Source of the DNA: Vittaforma corneae ATCC 50505 | Taxonomy: Eukaryota; Microsporidia; Nosematidae | Direction of reading: 5' to 3' | NCBI RefSeq assembly: GCF_000231115.1 | Contig: NW_006889845.1 | Span: forward strand, 1 to 64,000 | Length of the DNA: 64,000 nucleotides | Part shown: positions 39,206-50,417 of the stretch, in pieces | Layout of the letters: every line of letters begins with the position of its first letter | Position numbering within the stretch: position 1 is the first letter of the stretch | The notes under the pieces: model-generated | What the model saw: only the letters and a program-made list of their open reading frames with translations | Database searches by the model: none | What the model was told of the DNA's origin: nothing | Program-made: the position numbers and the translations under genes

Positions 39206-40479
39206 CTATTTAATTCGCTTGATCATGAAAACGTCGCTTTGCTCAAAATACACACTGTTCTTTGTTCCATTTCTAATTGCCATTAAAAACTCTCCATCAA
39301 AACCTGATAGGCTTTGGCTGTTGTTTTTATCAAAAAAACTAGATTCAGAAATCAGGGATTCGGCTTTGAAAAGTCTGAGAAAATCAGAAACCGTAGAATG
39401 TTCAAGATAATACACCAAATATGTTGGCAAAGAACACACCAGACAATCCTTGTTTTTCTCATTTAGTTCCGTCTTAAAATGCATAATGAGCCCTGAACAA
39501 GATAAAAGTTTCTCTCCTGCCTTGCAGAAAGAAGCATTAGGGATGCAATGATGGAGTTTGTTGTGCAGATAGAGGGGACGATCCTGTTAAGGAAGGTTTG
39601 CGAATCAATAAAAGACATGCGTTTTATTGAGAATCTTCTTGCTCTGATGACTGCTATGTCATAGATTAAAGCGGCGGAATTCTCAGTCTCATCCTCCAAT
39701 CTTTCATATAAATTTATATGCATACTAGGAAACCTAAACTTATCCTCGCTGATCTTTACTTTTTTAATATGTTCAGATTGTAAATTAGTTGATGAATTTT
39801 CCTGCTCGTCTTCCAAAACTATCTCTTCACTTGAGCTAATATTGACAATGCTTTCATCTTTAGCCTCGTCCTCTGGTGTTACCTCTTTGGCCAGGTCTTC
39901 ATTGCTTGACTCAATTGCATTATATGCTTGTATTTCTTCATGTAGAAACTCCTTATTTTTCCCCTCAACAACTGTTCTGGCCCAAACCAGACAATGTTCG
40001 AAGTTTTTTGGCCTTTGTCTGATAGTGCACACCGGATATACCTTTTCTCTTCGTTTTGGAAGACAATCAAAGCACTCTTTTCCATTATAGAATGACTGGC
40101 CCAGCCAGCCAGCAGATCCACCATCTACCATTTGCACACCTGCTGCATGGCATCTCTGATTTACGAATGATCTGGTTTCGTCATTATCGAGACAGTTGTA
40201 GACTATGTCGAACTGTTTGTAAAATTCAAGCTTTCTGAACTGGTTTATTTTTCCAAATATGTATTCTGCTCGTTTTCCTGTCTTTATCTTTTCACGTAGA
40301 ACTTGTGCCTTACTTTTTCCAATATCCGTCCTTGTAAAGAGAAATTGCCTGTTCAGATTTGTGGAATCAATGGTGTCGTCATCGACGAATGTTAGCTTGT
40401 TTGAAGGGTCCATGGCCAATAGCTTTGCCAATTCACATCCAAGACCGCCACAGCCGATTACTAAAATTTTTCGTTCCAT
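39206..40479 (-). CDS. UBA2: SUMO-activating enzyme subunit UBA2, with one frame break
   Basis: UBA2 with AOS1 forms the E1 that activates SUMO. ILVIGCGGLGCELAKLL (nucleotide motif, start of protein), NLNRQFLF, GKSKAQV, the first zinc pair CFDC, the catalytic Cys in VCTIR and EHCLVWAR are all present. The main frame (40479 to 39463) stops just after the adenylation domain. A frame from about 39490 to 39206 continues with the second zinc pair DCLVC and the ubiquitin-fold domain. Reading one extra base in the GGG (CCC at 39491-39493 on the plus strand) joins them. The total of about 424 residues is short against yeast (636). An upstream TTG extension is hydrophobic and rejected. Confidence 0.85.
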
Positions 40480-41075
40480 TTTTAGGCTAAGTAATAGAAT
40501 AAATAGAAGAGGGCTATAATCGGTTGAAAATAATAAAAATAGTTGAATCACCTTAGTTAACAGAACAATCGCTTGGAAATATATAGCAGTTGTCTTTTGT
40601 GGAATAAAAACATATCTTACGCCAAGTAACGGAAAAACTCAAAACAGCAATTGAATATAAATATGCCTCCAAATAGTAGATTTGGAGAAGTATTGTCATG
40701 CCAATCTTGACACCAGGAAACACAAGCTTCTTGGCAACGCTTAAGCATGGGCCAAAATTTTTAAAACTTTAAAAGAGGAATAATAAAAAACAAGCGAGAT
40801 ACGTACACATTCACTGTACAGAAAATATACTGAAACCAGCTTACTGCAGGATGCCAACGATAGTATATCCTTGGTGGCTGAGATTATATTGTTGTATATT
40901 CCTTGAGTGGTGGCAGACATGCTGAAATGCAGAGCAGACGATTTTAAAGCCAAATGCTTATCACTATGTCTTACTTAGGATATCTAAACTTGTAATAACT
41001 TAGCAGCGGACAATGAGGCTCCACTCAAATTTATGTCAATAAGTATTACTTTGCCAGCCATTATTAATAGTATTT
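40480..41075. other. spacer between UBA2 and the BRCT gene
   Basis: About 600 bases. A minus-strand frame (from ATG 40920 to 40741) would encode 59 residues with a hydrophobic C-terminal half. It has no CCC signal and no family match, so it is not called. Confidence 0.4.
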
Positions 41076-42764
41076 TTATTTAAAAAGATATGAAAAGATT
41101 GAATCTGCATTCGTTGATTTGTCTTCATTGATGTCTCCGCTGTAGTTTTTATCGACAAAAACATGGGTATATGGCTTACTGTCATCCATTGACCCACCTC
41201 CTGCCAGTATTAAATTTTTATAATTATCTAGCTTACATTCTGGACAATAAAATTTGACATTCCAGCGATGGAAAGGCCTTCTTCTGGTTTCCTGAATCTT
41301 CGTTCTCCACTTTCTGATACTGTCTGCCGTCTTCTTGTCTTTGTGTGACATGTCTTTTGAGCTGACCCATTCATACTTTTCAAAGTCGAAATTTGCCTGA
41401 TTTTCAAAGTCTTGTATGAAATCAGGAGTAAGAATCCAGCAGCCGCTAACCAGACTACAAAAGAACTTCTCTGAGGAGCTAAGTGACCCCCATTATTAAG
41501 TGTGTGCATCCCTCAAACTTATCCGAATCCACAAATTTGATCCCAAAATTTCTGAATTTTCTGATGGCCTCGTCTTTGAAAAACAAGGGCAGCCCAGTAA
41601 ATTGGAATACCATTTCTTCCTGCTTTTTGAAGCTCAATCTTCTCCTGAAATTCAGTGTGAGTTTGTTTGCACTGAATTTGCTTTCTTTTGTATGTTTCAG
41701 CAGAATTAAGCACTGGTCAACCCAATCAGGACTCAGTACCAGAAACGGAAATCTTTGCTCATCATCCTTCTGTCCGCCCATTTGACTATTTGGATCGTTT
41801 ACAAAGGATTTTAAGCTGCTTAGGTTTGCATCTTTAGTAATGTAATGTGTGCATCGGGAGTCCAAGACGCCTTTAACATTCGACCCAAGACTTTTAAGCT
41901 TGTAAATGTACTCATTGGCATTTTCCATGTCCTTGTCGACCACAGACACTGCATTTTGTAGCACGACTTTGGAAATAGGAAAATGGTACCGGTAAAAACC
42001 TGAGTACAGAAGCGAGTTGCTTTCAAAGCAGTCAAATATGTATTGATAGTGGATTAGTTTAGAAGAATGTTCTCTGTATTCATCGTAATTGAAGGTAATC
42101 ACATACTCTGTATCTTCGCTAATCAATGAAACTCTTGTTCCTTCATTTTCGATAATTATTCTTCTTAATTTATTGAAAAGCTGCTTGGGCAGCTTTGGAT
42201 CAATATAAAATACTCTTTCAAAGAACATGGCCTTTGGCCGAAGCTGTTTTGCATCGTATTTTGTTTTCTTCTTAAACAAAGAGTAGTTTCCACTGAAGAC
42301 CTGACTTGTCTTGATAACTGGAATTTCATACTTTTTGCAAAATTTATATTTTTCTGAATCTTCATTGTCACAGACAAGAAAATCAGTAAAAATTGAGCAG
42401 TTTGGCTCATACTTTGCACCCAAAAGTATGAAATAGTTGTTGTAGATTTCTTCTGAAATTCCGCTTGTTGTAAACACAGCTCCCTGAAATGGCTTTATCT
42501 CAAAGCCTTGTAGTTCGGGGTCAGATTGTATAAAAACTGTGGATGTACAATTGGAATGTTCCATAGAAGGGCCTGGATATACTTCTCTGTAAACACGGCT
42601 TTGTATGTGACTAAAAACCGAGTCTTTGGTGTTAGTGTTGGAGAAATTGAAATATTTGGAGGCAGCTCGATAGTTGAGATTTCCATGCCAGTCAGTGCTG
42701 TTGTTGCTATTTGGTAGTTTATATTTTGGGTGTTCTGTATTTCAAAGCTTTGGCTTCTGTCCAT
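41076..42764 (-). CDS. six-BRCT Rtt107/Brc1/PTIP-like protein, two frame breaks
   Basis: Three open frames on one strand add up to a protein of about 563 residues with six BRCT-like modules. The first frame (42764 to about 42530) holds BRCT1, ending YIQALLWNIPIVHPQFLYN. The second (to 41479) holds BRCT2 (FQGAVFTTSGIS), BRCT3, BRCT4 (FLVLSPDWVDQCL) and half of BRCT5 (CTHLIMG). The third gives the rest of BRCT5 (SEKFFCSLVSGCWILTPDF) and BRCT6 (LILAGGGS ... YTHVFV). Four N-terminal plus two C-terminal BRCTs is the Rtt107/PTIP layout, which binds phosphorylated H2A at damage sites. Breaks fall at 42517-42536 and in a run of five C at 41487-41491. ATATCCCA supports the start. Confidence 0.7.
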
Positions 42765-43482
42765 TGGGATATGCTTGGCATCGAAAATTTGAAGATTACA
42801 AACAATTTACGAGTGTGTCTCCAATTCAAAAAGGGGCCAGGGCTGAAACCTACTGTTAGATCCTTAAATTCTTGTATTACTGTGAACATTCGAAGCATGT
42901 AGCCTCCATATAATATTCTAAAGTATCCGTAAGCTGTTCTGTGTGGATCAAATAGTACCATTTACGCTGATATATGCACTTTGTTCTAGTTAGAGCCACC
43001 CATAAATCACCCTACTGTTGAAATTCACTTACAACTCTAAATGTACTATAACAAAAATTGATTACAAACGACAAACTTTTGGTGAAGTTGGATGGAAATG
43101 AATGCTAAGCCAATTTATTTAGTTTTATCTTATTGAAAGATATGAATATCCAAACAGATAACTCAGCAGCCACTTCAGAACTTTGATTCTATTCATAAAG
43201 GGGCAACACTATGAATTCTTATATTTATGAAATGGACTAATCAATTTTGGGTTAAAGAATCTTGGTCTTGAAGCAATCAATAAAAACAAACCAACCACCT
43301 TGCAAAATACTCGCCACTTATTTTTGCCTGTGCATGTCATAATATCAATGCAATAACCTCATGCCATTTCTGTATGTGGTTTCCTTTTAAAACTCTGACC
43401 AGTCACAGAAGCTTTAGTGTTGATCAATGTGATTTTTGGATTTTGCTTAATGAAAAGTAGCATTATCCCACCCATTCTCTTG
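42765..43482. other. divergent spacer between the BRCT and HECT genes
   Basis: About 700 AT-rich bases. Open frames near 42719-42961 on the minus strand only overlap the BRCT gene start and look accidental. CCCACCC at 43469-43475 belongs to the HECT start region. Confidence 0.45.
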
Positions 43483-45039
43483 ATGTATGCAATCATTAAT
43501 CATATATATGTCTCTAGAGCAGGCTGTCTAGCGCGTATATTACCGCACGAACTTGGAATTCAAATTGCTAACAAGAAAATACAACTTAAAGCTGTCACCA
43601 ATGAGCTATTTTATACTTTCAAGTGCCATTCTGATTTCCTTGCATCTGTTTCTGTAAATGGAAGAACAATTTCCAGAGTAATTCATTTTCAAGAAACAAA
43701 AGTTAATTTAATTTATTCATTTGATAATACTTTTATTGAACTGTCTATAACTCTTACTCATAGCTCCTGGTCTGTCCTTGATTCATCAATCGATTCATTT
43801 GGAGCTTACAAGGGTCAAGCCTACTATGTTGAGGATAGCACTCTTGAAACTTCTTATGAAAATGTATTTACTCTTCAAAAGCAGTTTCCATTATTTTTAA
43901 AACTCCAATCGCATCAAAGTATTGTCTACGTTGACATTATCAATAAAATTGTCATCAAGTCCAGCCCTATCATCCGAAAATATTGTATTCTTAGAAAACT
44001 AAGCAGATTTTTGGCCAGCAACATCCCGCAAAGACATGTTTTTGCTTCTGAAAAGATTTTGATCGATCGTACCTGTTTGATAGAAAATGCCTTGGCATAC
44101 TTTTTACCCGCAATGAAAATTCAAAGTGTATACCACATCAAGATCGCATTTCTAGACGAAATGGGTGAAGACCAGGGAGCCTTAAAACGCGAGTTTTTAT
44201 ATCTTCTTTTTAATAAGCTAGTAGCTGATCTCAGAGTTGATAAAAGTTCAGATATTTACGATGTCAAGGCGGACGTCGACTGCCCCGAATTTGACTACTT
44301 TTACACGAACAGAAGTGACCAGGTTGGGATCTTGGACGACATTTTAAAGGATGATTCTTCCGACACAGCGAAGTATTTCGTGCTTTTGGGTGCCACGGTA
44401 GCCTCTTTATTTCTGCTTTCCGAAACCCTGCAATGCAACTTCTCCCTGCTTTTTTATGAATCTCTTCTTTCAAGAAAGTTTACAATAAGACACATTCAGG
44501 ATGTTGAGCTCCAAAGACATATCGGAACAGTCGATAGTACGAAGTATATCAGCGAGTGCCTGTTCAAGCCACGCCAAAACCAGTATGATCATGTTAAATT
44601 TGGATTCGACTTTGTACTAGACTCAACAAACAGTAGTACCAGCATATCTAAGAAACTTCCAGATTTCTTTTGTGCGTTTGATTTTCCCTTTATTTTCCAT
44701 CATCTTGATCCAATAAACACAGATGTACTCAGAAATAAGGTATGCTATGTCAATTGCAGCTCAACTACCAAAGAGATAATCTGGCTGTGGAGGGAGCTAA
44801 GTAACAAGGACCAGCACTTTCTCTCAAAGTTTCTCCTTTTCATAACAGGCTCGGGAAATCCGACCAATTCGATAAACGAATGGATGTTTACGATAGAGAA
44901 AGTGAATACAAATAATGAAATGTTCAGAGCTAGTGCCTGTGTTAAAAGACTATACATTTCTGGTTTTGATTCACAGGAAAGCCTCTCCAAATCTTTAGAT
45001 ATAAGCGTTTTGAATGCTGAAGGATTTCATTTCATATGA
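43483..45039 (+). CDS. HECT-type E3 ubiquitin ligase
   Basis: The C-terminal 350 residues are a HECT domain. FLDEMGEDQGALKREF is the DxGGxxREF entry motif, FVLLGATVASLFL the LLGxxxG helix, and VELQRHI the next. WLWRELSNKDQHFLSKFLLFITGSGNP and the catalytic segment FRASACVKRLYISGF keep the active Cys, and the protein ends in GFHFI. Substrate-binding domains are missing; only about 170 unassigned residues precede the HECT part. CCCACCC lies 8 bases before ATG 43483. A longer form from ATG 43450 would add a hydrophobic lead that might act as a membrane signal. It converges on VMA10. Confidence 0.88.
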   Translation: MYAIINHIYVSRAGCLARILPHELGIQIANKKIQLKAVTNELFYTFKCHSDFLASVSVNGRTISRVIHFQETKVNLIYSFDNTFIELSITLTHSSWSVLDSSIDSFGAYKGQAYYVEDSTLETSYENVFTLQKQFPLFLKLQSHQSIVYVDIINKIVIKSSPIIRKYCILRKLSRFLASNIPQRHVFASEKILIDRTCLIENALAYFLPAMKIQSVYHIKIAFLDEMGEDQGALKREFLYLLFNKLVADLRVDKSSDIYDVKADVDCPEFDYFYTNRSDQVGILDDILKDDSSDTAKYFVLLGATVASLFLLSETLQCNFSLLFYESLLSRKFTIRHIQDVELQRHIGTVDSTKYISECLFKPRQNQYDHVKFGFDFVLDSTNSSTSISKKLPDFFCAFDFPFIFHHLDPINTDVLRNKVCYVNCSSTTKEIIWLWRELSNKDQHFLSKFLLFITGSGNPTNSINEWMFTIEKVNTNNEMFRASACVKRLYISGFDSQESLSKSLDISVLNAEGFHFI

Positions 45040-45114
45040 ACCGATGCCATCTTATACTCAATAGATTTCAATATTAAATAAATATACTCAAGCAGATCAG
45101 TCTTTAATGTTTAT

Positions 45115-45435
45115 TTAATTGCTTAGATCTCTCTGTTCCCCTGATACTATCTTTGATATTTCTGAAACTGCAACTGCAATATCCTTTGAATTAAAAATAC
45201 CTGCATACATCTCGTGCTCTTCATTTAGCTCTTTTCTCAAGCTTTCAAGATAAATTTCTGAATCCTCTTGGATCTTTTTGATCTTTTTATCATGCTCGGA
45301 TTGAATGATACTCAATGCGAGCTCTGCATCGTGTATGGCCCTGCGCTTGGCCTCTTCTTTATCATGAACAGCGGCCTGTATTCTCTCTTCTGCTTCTTTT
45401 TCTTTGTCTATCAACTGCTGGATGTTGGCTTCCAT
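45115..45435 (-). CDS. VMA10: V-type ATPase subunit G
   Basis: Subunit G forms the peripheral stalk of the vacuolar proton pump with subunit E. The 106 residues are one long charged helix. IQQLIDKEKEAEERIQAAVHDKEEAKRRA at the N-terminus follows the family form GIQQLLxAEKxAxExVxxAR. The length fits (yeast 114). No CCC signal lies near the ATG, so regulation may differ. It overlaps no gene and converges on the HECT ligase with about 75 bases between stops. Confidence 0.9.
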   Translation of the reverse strand: MEANIQQLIDKEKEAEERIQAAVHDKEEAKRRAIHDAELALSIIQSEHDKKIKKIQEDSEIYLESLRKELNEEHEMYAGIFNSKDIAVAVSEISKIVSGEQRDLSN

Positions 45436-45570
45436 TGTTTATCGTAGTTCTAATGCTTTTGCTTAAACTGTTTCAAAATTGAAAATACAAACAGCTTTAC
45501 AGCTACATATGAAAAAGGATGCAAAATAATATTTAAATTCCCAGAGTTTAATGACTCGTTTCAAACGAAA

Positions 45571-45870
45571 CTATAGAGAAAACATGCTTTGGGAAGTCTG
45601 TCTTATACCAAAAAGCATAAAGCCGATAACAAAGATAATCAATGAGAAGAACATGTAAATTTTGATGGAAGAGTCGCTAATGAAGCTAAAACTAATCATA
45701 TCATTTTCAGTTGGTCCAAAAGTAGCTATTTCAGTAATATCACTTTCAACTTCTTGATACTCTCTGCTTGTCTGAGCCAAACTTTGTTCTAGACAATTAT
45801 CTTTCTTGCCATCTTCTGTACAGCATATATTTGTAAAAATAACAAGTAGTAGTATCATACTTCTCAACAT
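45571..45870 (-). CDS. small orphan type I membrane protein
   Basis: A 99-residue protein with a clear signal peptide (MILLLVIFTNICC), a short acidic luminal part (residues about 19-68) and one membrane span (IYMFFSLIIFVIGFMLFGI, about 70-89). A short tail follows. AATTTAGCCCAGT precedes the ATG, a good start signal. No family is recognised. The layout recalls small ER or vesicle membrane components, but that is only a guess. Confidence 0.65.
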   Translation of the reverse strand: MLRSMILLLVIFTNICCTEDGKKDNCLEQSLAQTSREYQEVESDITEIATFGPTENDMISFSFISDSSIKIYMFFSLIIFVIGFMLFGIRQTSQSMFSL

Positions 45871-46577
45871 ACTGGGCTAAATTTTTTACAGAATATAGTA
45901 ATATATCACTTGATAAATTAATAACCAAAAGAGTGTTTTGGAACAGTGATGATTGCTGGGAGTCTTTAGTGTTAAGAACATGGCTTGGGTGTTCTGGAAA
46001 TTTTATATATCTTCTGACAATGTTACTGCTCTGATATAAATTTGACAGCTGAAATGATATATTGCTTGGTTTGCTAACATGCTTGACACGTGCCAAACAT
46101 ACCAGACTTACACATGTAAAGTCTTGATGCTTATATACTCTTCAGTAGACTAAATGTGAGCAGACGATTGGTCCATCAGAAGGCTAGCCCATAGATAGTT
46201 AGTTTCCTTACATTATTATGCATGCACCAATTTGATCAAATTTCTAACATAAAGCTTGAATATTCTGTTAAAAACGTTAATAAATCAAACATAAAAATGG
46301 ATATTTTCTTTACGCATAAAGACAAGCCATGTCTACAACTAAAATGCAGATAAAACCAAGAACGCTGCTAACTTTGCAGCTGTGGAGTTAAGCTACCACA
46401 TAGGCGCTTTAAAAATACACACTAGAATCGAAGGCAGAGCTGCTGTTAATTGCTTAGCTCGTATATCCTAGGATGGAGAAACTTGAGAGGCTGTGTTTAT
46501 GACATTTGTAGATGCTTGTTCAATTATTAATAAGCATATTTTCAAATCGAAAGCTGGTGCTTGCCGCTTTGCATAGT
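45871..46577. other. spacer of about 700 bases
   Basis: AT-rich, between two genes on the same strand. I see no tRNA, repeat or credible protein. Confidence 0.45.
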
Positions 46578-47390
46578 CTATTTTTTCTTTTGAACTTGTC
46601 GCTTAACATAGTTTCTTACCAAAATTTCATTGTCCGTAACAAAGCTCCGATTTAGCAGCTCTCTGTCGAAAAATTCTTGGTTGACCTTAGATAGCATAAA
46701 ATCGTTGTAGAGCATAATTTCTGGGTAAAACTCGGATTCTTTTATAAGGCTGTTATATGGCTTCCTCCTCCTAATCCCATCAATCATCTTCTGGTACTCA
46801 TCGAAGAATATCAATGTCGAGTTGGTATTTTCTAGACAGAAGTCGCAATGAAGTCGGAGAGGCAGGCCATAATGATCACGGGATTTGTTGGCATGCTTCT
46901 CGACTTCTCTCAAGATTTTAATTTCTTTTTCAAAACCACTCAGATTTTTAATATTAAAAATTTTGATAAAGTCTAAAAACACCCTAGGATTCTTGTACAG
47001 CAACTTTTTCAAAAGTTTGGAATTCTTAGTGAGCAATTTGAGAATTTTCTTTTGAGCTGTACCTAATTTTGTGTCCTGTGATCTACCAATGAGAATGTCC
47101 TCAAAAACACCCGCGAAAGCACCAGGAACATTGTTGCTTTCTCTAATTGCCAATAGCATTATAAGATTTACCTTTTTGCTCCCTCTGAGTTTCAAAGCTT
47201 TCTTTGGATCTTTCAGAATTCTTCGCAAAGTCTTAAACGACGATGAGCTGTCCCTTTCATATGTATGAATAAGTTTGTGATGGCTGTCTTGGACTGGCCG
47301 TAAAGTGATAATCTTCAATGCGTTTTTAGTGCATAGAATAACATTGCATCCAACTCTTTTTACAAGAACAGTGCTGTCTTGCCGGTCCAT
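46578..47390 (-). CDS. orphan basic protein
   Basis: A 270-residue soluble protein rich in Lys, Arg, Leu and Ile (for example KILKLLTKNSKLLKKLLYKN and the closing RQVQKKK). The helical, basic character suggests a nuclear or nucleolar RNA-associated protein. A HCDFC pair near residue 177 is too little for a zinc finger. I do not recognise it. TATCCCTGGA before the ATG supports it as a real gene. It diverges from condensin CND1. Confidence 0.65.
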   Translation of the reverse strand: MDRQDSTVLVKRVGCNVILCTKNALKIITLRPVQDSHHKLIHTYERDSSSSFKTLRRILKDPKKALKLRGSKKVNLIMLLAIRESNNVPGAFAGVFEDILIGRSQDTKLGTAQKKILKLLTKNSKLLKKLLYKNPRVFLDFIKIFNIKNLSGFEKEIKILREVEKHANKSRDHYGLPLRLHCDFCLENTNSTLIFFDEYQKMIDGIRRRKPYNSLIKESEFYPEIMLYNDFMLSKVNQEFFDRELLNRSFVTDNEILVRNYVKRQVQKKK

Positions 47391-47555
47391 TCCAGGGATA
47401 GGTTTGGCTGGCTACTGAAATACCAGTAAACAAAAAACACACCAGCTCCAAAGTGTAATTTTATATTTACAGCGCGGCTGCAATTGGCTTGTGACATAAT
47501 ATGTTATTTTAGCGACCCTGCTCGAGTTTTAAATTATTTGTTTCTGCTTAGTCCC

Positions 47556-50248
47556 ATGAGCACAACATGGTTAAAAAGGCTACAAAGCTCTAAAGTTTCT
47601 GAAAGCTTCAATGAGTACACACAAGCAATCAACAAGCTTACAAAAGAAAATGCCAAAGACATCATTCTTCTTCTGTCTGACAACAATAACAACGAAGAGC
47701 TTTTCAAACTTCTTCTTTCATCTGCAATAAACAAAATTACCAGTCTTTCAAATGACAGTTCTGCAGAGCTGTCTGAATTCCTTCCGTACATTCTGAGCTC
47801 CATAAAACTCTTGCAAAATCCCATTTCAATACTCTTCCAGCTGCTTGAAAATCTGCCGCAGAAACGGGACGAGATTGCCAGACTCAAAATCCTGGAGGTG
47901 TTGTCAAAATTTGAATTTAATGTAGCGAACATCATCAATTTACTCTATAAGAGTGATACTGACACTGTTATTTCTGATATTCTTAAAATTAAGGAGAACA
48001 TGATTGATGAGTTTATCAGAAACTCCATCAAAATTGACAACCCAACCGTTGCCAAGAACCTCAGCTCACTTCTTCCTAGCCTCGACTCAAAGTTCTTTGT
48101 AAACTACAACTCGTTCCTCTTTCTTTTTGAATCTGAGAGCCATTATTTGAGAAACTGTCTCTTGGACATCTTTCAAATACTCGTTCAAAAGTTCAAGGAA
48201 CACGAAAATATTGAAGCCATCAGGGAACTCACACATCACATTAGCGAAAGGCTTTGCGATGTAAACTTTTATGTTAGAAGCAAGGCTTTGGGTGTTATTG
48301 GAGAACTGTTCAAAACAGAATGTATACTTAAAGACCAAAGAAATACTCTGATCAAGGACATTATAGATCGTGCGAAGGACAAGACTGTTATTGTTAGGAA
48401 AAGAAGCATAAGCTTACTCTCTCAGATATTAATCAATCATCCATTTCGAGATAGAGAGCATCTTGATAGAACAGAAAGCATGTCAAAGAATATGACAGAA
48501 GTTCAGAAAAGAATAGCAGAAGACTTTGACGAGTTTGTTGGCATTATGGAGTCGGGTCTGTCTCTCATTGTGTCTCTTTTGGATTACAATCTTAAAACGG
48601 ACTTGGTTGAGATTTCTGGATTCATAAAGGTTTCGTATTTATTAAAACTGAAGGGTGCAAAAGAAGCTATTCAGAAAATCCTTGGAGTAGTATTTACAAA
48701 GGACAGGCAAGTGGTGGTAGATGTTTTTAAGGATATTCTGTCCCATAGAGGTGAGATCCTCTTTGAATTTATTAATGATAAGGCCTTTGAGGTTATACTG
48801 AGCTGCCTTGAAATTGACGAAAAGATTCTTTACAAGAACGTAATCAATGGACATAGAATTTTCGAAGGTGTATATATTTTAAGACACACCCAAAAGAGTG
48901 TCTCTGAATCTACTGCTTTGAATTTATTCCAATACATAACTGAGATACTGTTTAAGTCAAAGGATGAAGAAGCACTCAAGATGAATATTGAAACATATAT
49001 CAACACGCTGTGTATTTTGAAGAATTTAAAGCACAGAATCGATTGCAGTAGTGATGTTTTTACTCTTTGCATTAAGAATGTCATTAAAATGGTCTTTTTT
49101 GAAAGATCCATCATCAAACATACCGTTGAGCTGATATACTGCATAAGTAGCAATCCTGAAATTACAATTGGAAAGTTACTGAAGAACCTCTGCTTGACAA
49201 AAAGCACTTTGAAAATATTGATGCAGTAGGATGGGTGGCTCTAAACCAGTTTTATCTGTTGGAAAGACTTGAAAGATCATTAAAGTCCGATAAAGGCGTC
49301 GCCGATAGGCTTTCGCTTGCACGTTCTTCAACAATCAAAAAAAGCTTGGAGGATGGCAAAAGCACAGAAAGCATTAGAGAAAAAAGAAAGAGTTTGGAGG
49401 AAAGTAGAAGAGCTTCCCTTTCCAGTATGTCATTTGATAAGAGCCATCACTTAAATAGTGGAAGACTTAGCCTGAGGTTTGATGAACTTGAAGAGTCGCT
49501 CAAAAGCAAGACTGATGAAGAAATTGCAGATTTCTTCTTTTATTTGAAAGAGAAAGAAGTTCTTTATTCTGAGAATTCAATACTCCACCAGTTCGTTCCT
49601 CTTTTGCTTGATTCCTTGAAAAGTTCCAATTCTGATATTCAGTCCATTGCACACTCTTCTCTATTCAAATGCATGCTGATATCCTCAGAATTCTTCAATG
49701 AGCACAAGCACATTGTTTTTGATGCTTTGAACAGCCCCTGCATTGCAGTCCGAAATAATGCTGTTACAGCTTTCCATGATTTTTTAATATTTTATAACAC
49801 ATCGCTAGATTCCTCGGTCATATTTGATAAGCTTAGAGACAAAGATGTTAGCAAGAATGCGATGCTGGTTGTGTTCAACCTGCTTCATAAAAACATTATC
49901 CGTTTGAAGAGTAATGCTGTTCAGCTTGTTTCCCTTCTCTTTGATGAGTCTCTTGGCTCGATTGTCAAGACACTTGTAAGATCTCTTTCCGGAAACAACA
50001 ATGCGATCAGCGTTATATTCTATGAGACATTCACCAGCGATCTTGGTGCTGAATTTGTCAAATATCTTGCACCATTCGTTTCATCATCCATTCATGAATC
50101 TTTGTTCCTTAAATGCCTTAATAACTACAATGACATTCAAAAGTTAAAAGCTGTCTATGAAAATTTTGAGCTTAGTGAAAAATTTGTCAAGGACAATCTA
50201 TTCCGTGAGGAAATGAAAGTGTTTGTAGATCAAAAAGCTGCAGTTTGA
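47556..50248 (+). CDS. condensin subunit 1 (CND1/NCAP-D2), one frame break
   Basis: HEAT-repeat subunit of condensin, needed for mitotic chromosome compaction. The first frame (to 49229) carries helical repeats including YVRSKALGVIGELF and VIVRKRSISLLSQILINHPF, as in NCAP-D2. The second frame (about 49200 to 50248) resumes with DAVGWVALNQFYLLERLE, where family members read GHVALxxxxxLExLE, and goes on through more HEAT helices. The two join by adding one A to a run of five (49199-49203), giving about 897 residues (yeast Ycs4 1176). TAGTCCC abuts ATG 47556. The longer upstream frame lacks a signal. Confidence 0.8.
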
Positions 50249-50417
50249 AACTAAAATGCACATAAGTTCAATATGAAGGGCATAATTTGTGAGATGTCAC
50301 TAATTTACTGAAAACATGCAATGCAGATTATTAGACTTTAGCCCAAAGCATGTTTGTTTATTATAGACCTTTCTATTGTCGGGCTAATTTACTGTTCAGT
50401 GGATGCTGTGGAGCTCT

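Noticed and set aside
40741..40920. 59-codon minus-strand frame with a hydrophobic end
   Set aside because: No start signal and no convincing match; a weak Tom22-like impression did not hold up when compared by eye.
42719..42961. Minus-strand frame at the BRCT gene 5' end
   Set aside because: The BRCT gene has its own ATATCCCA start at 42764; the longer frame shows no BRCT-like sequence.
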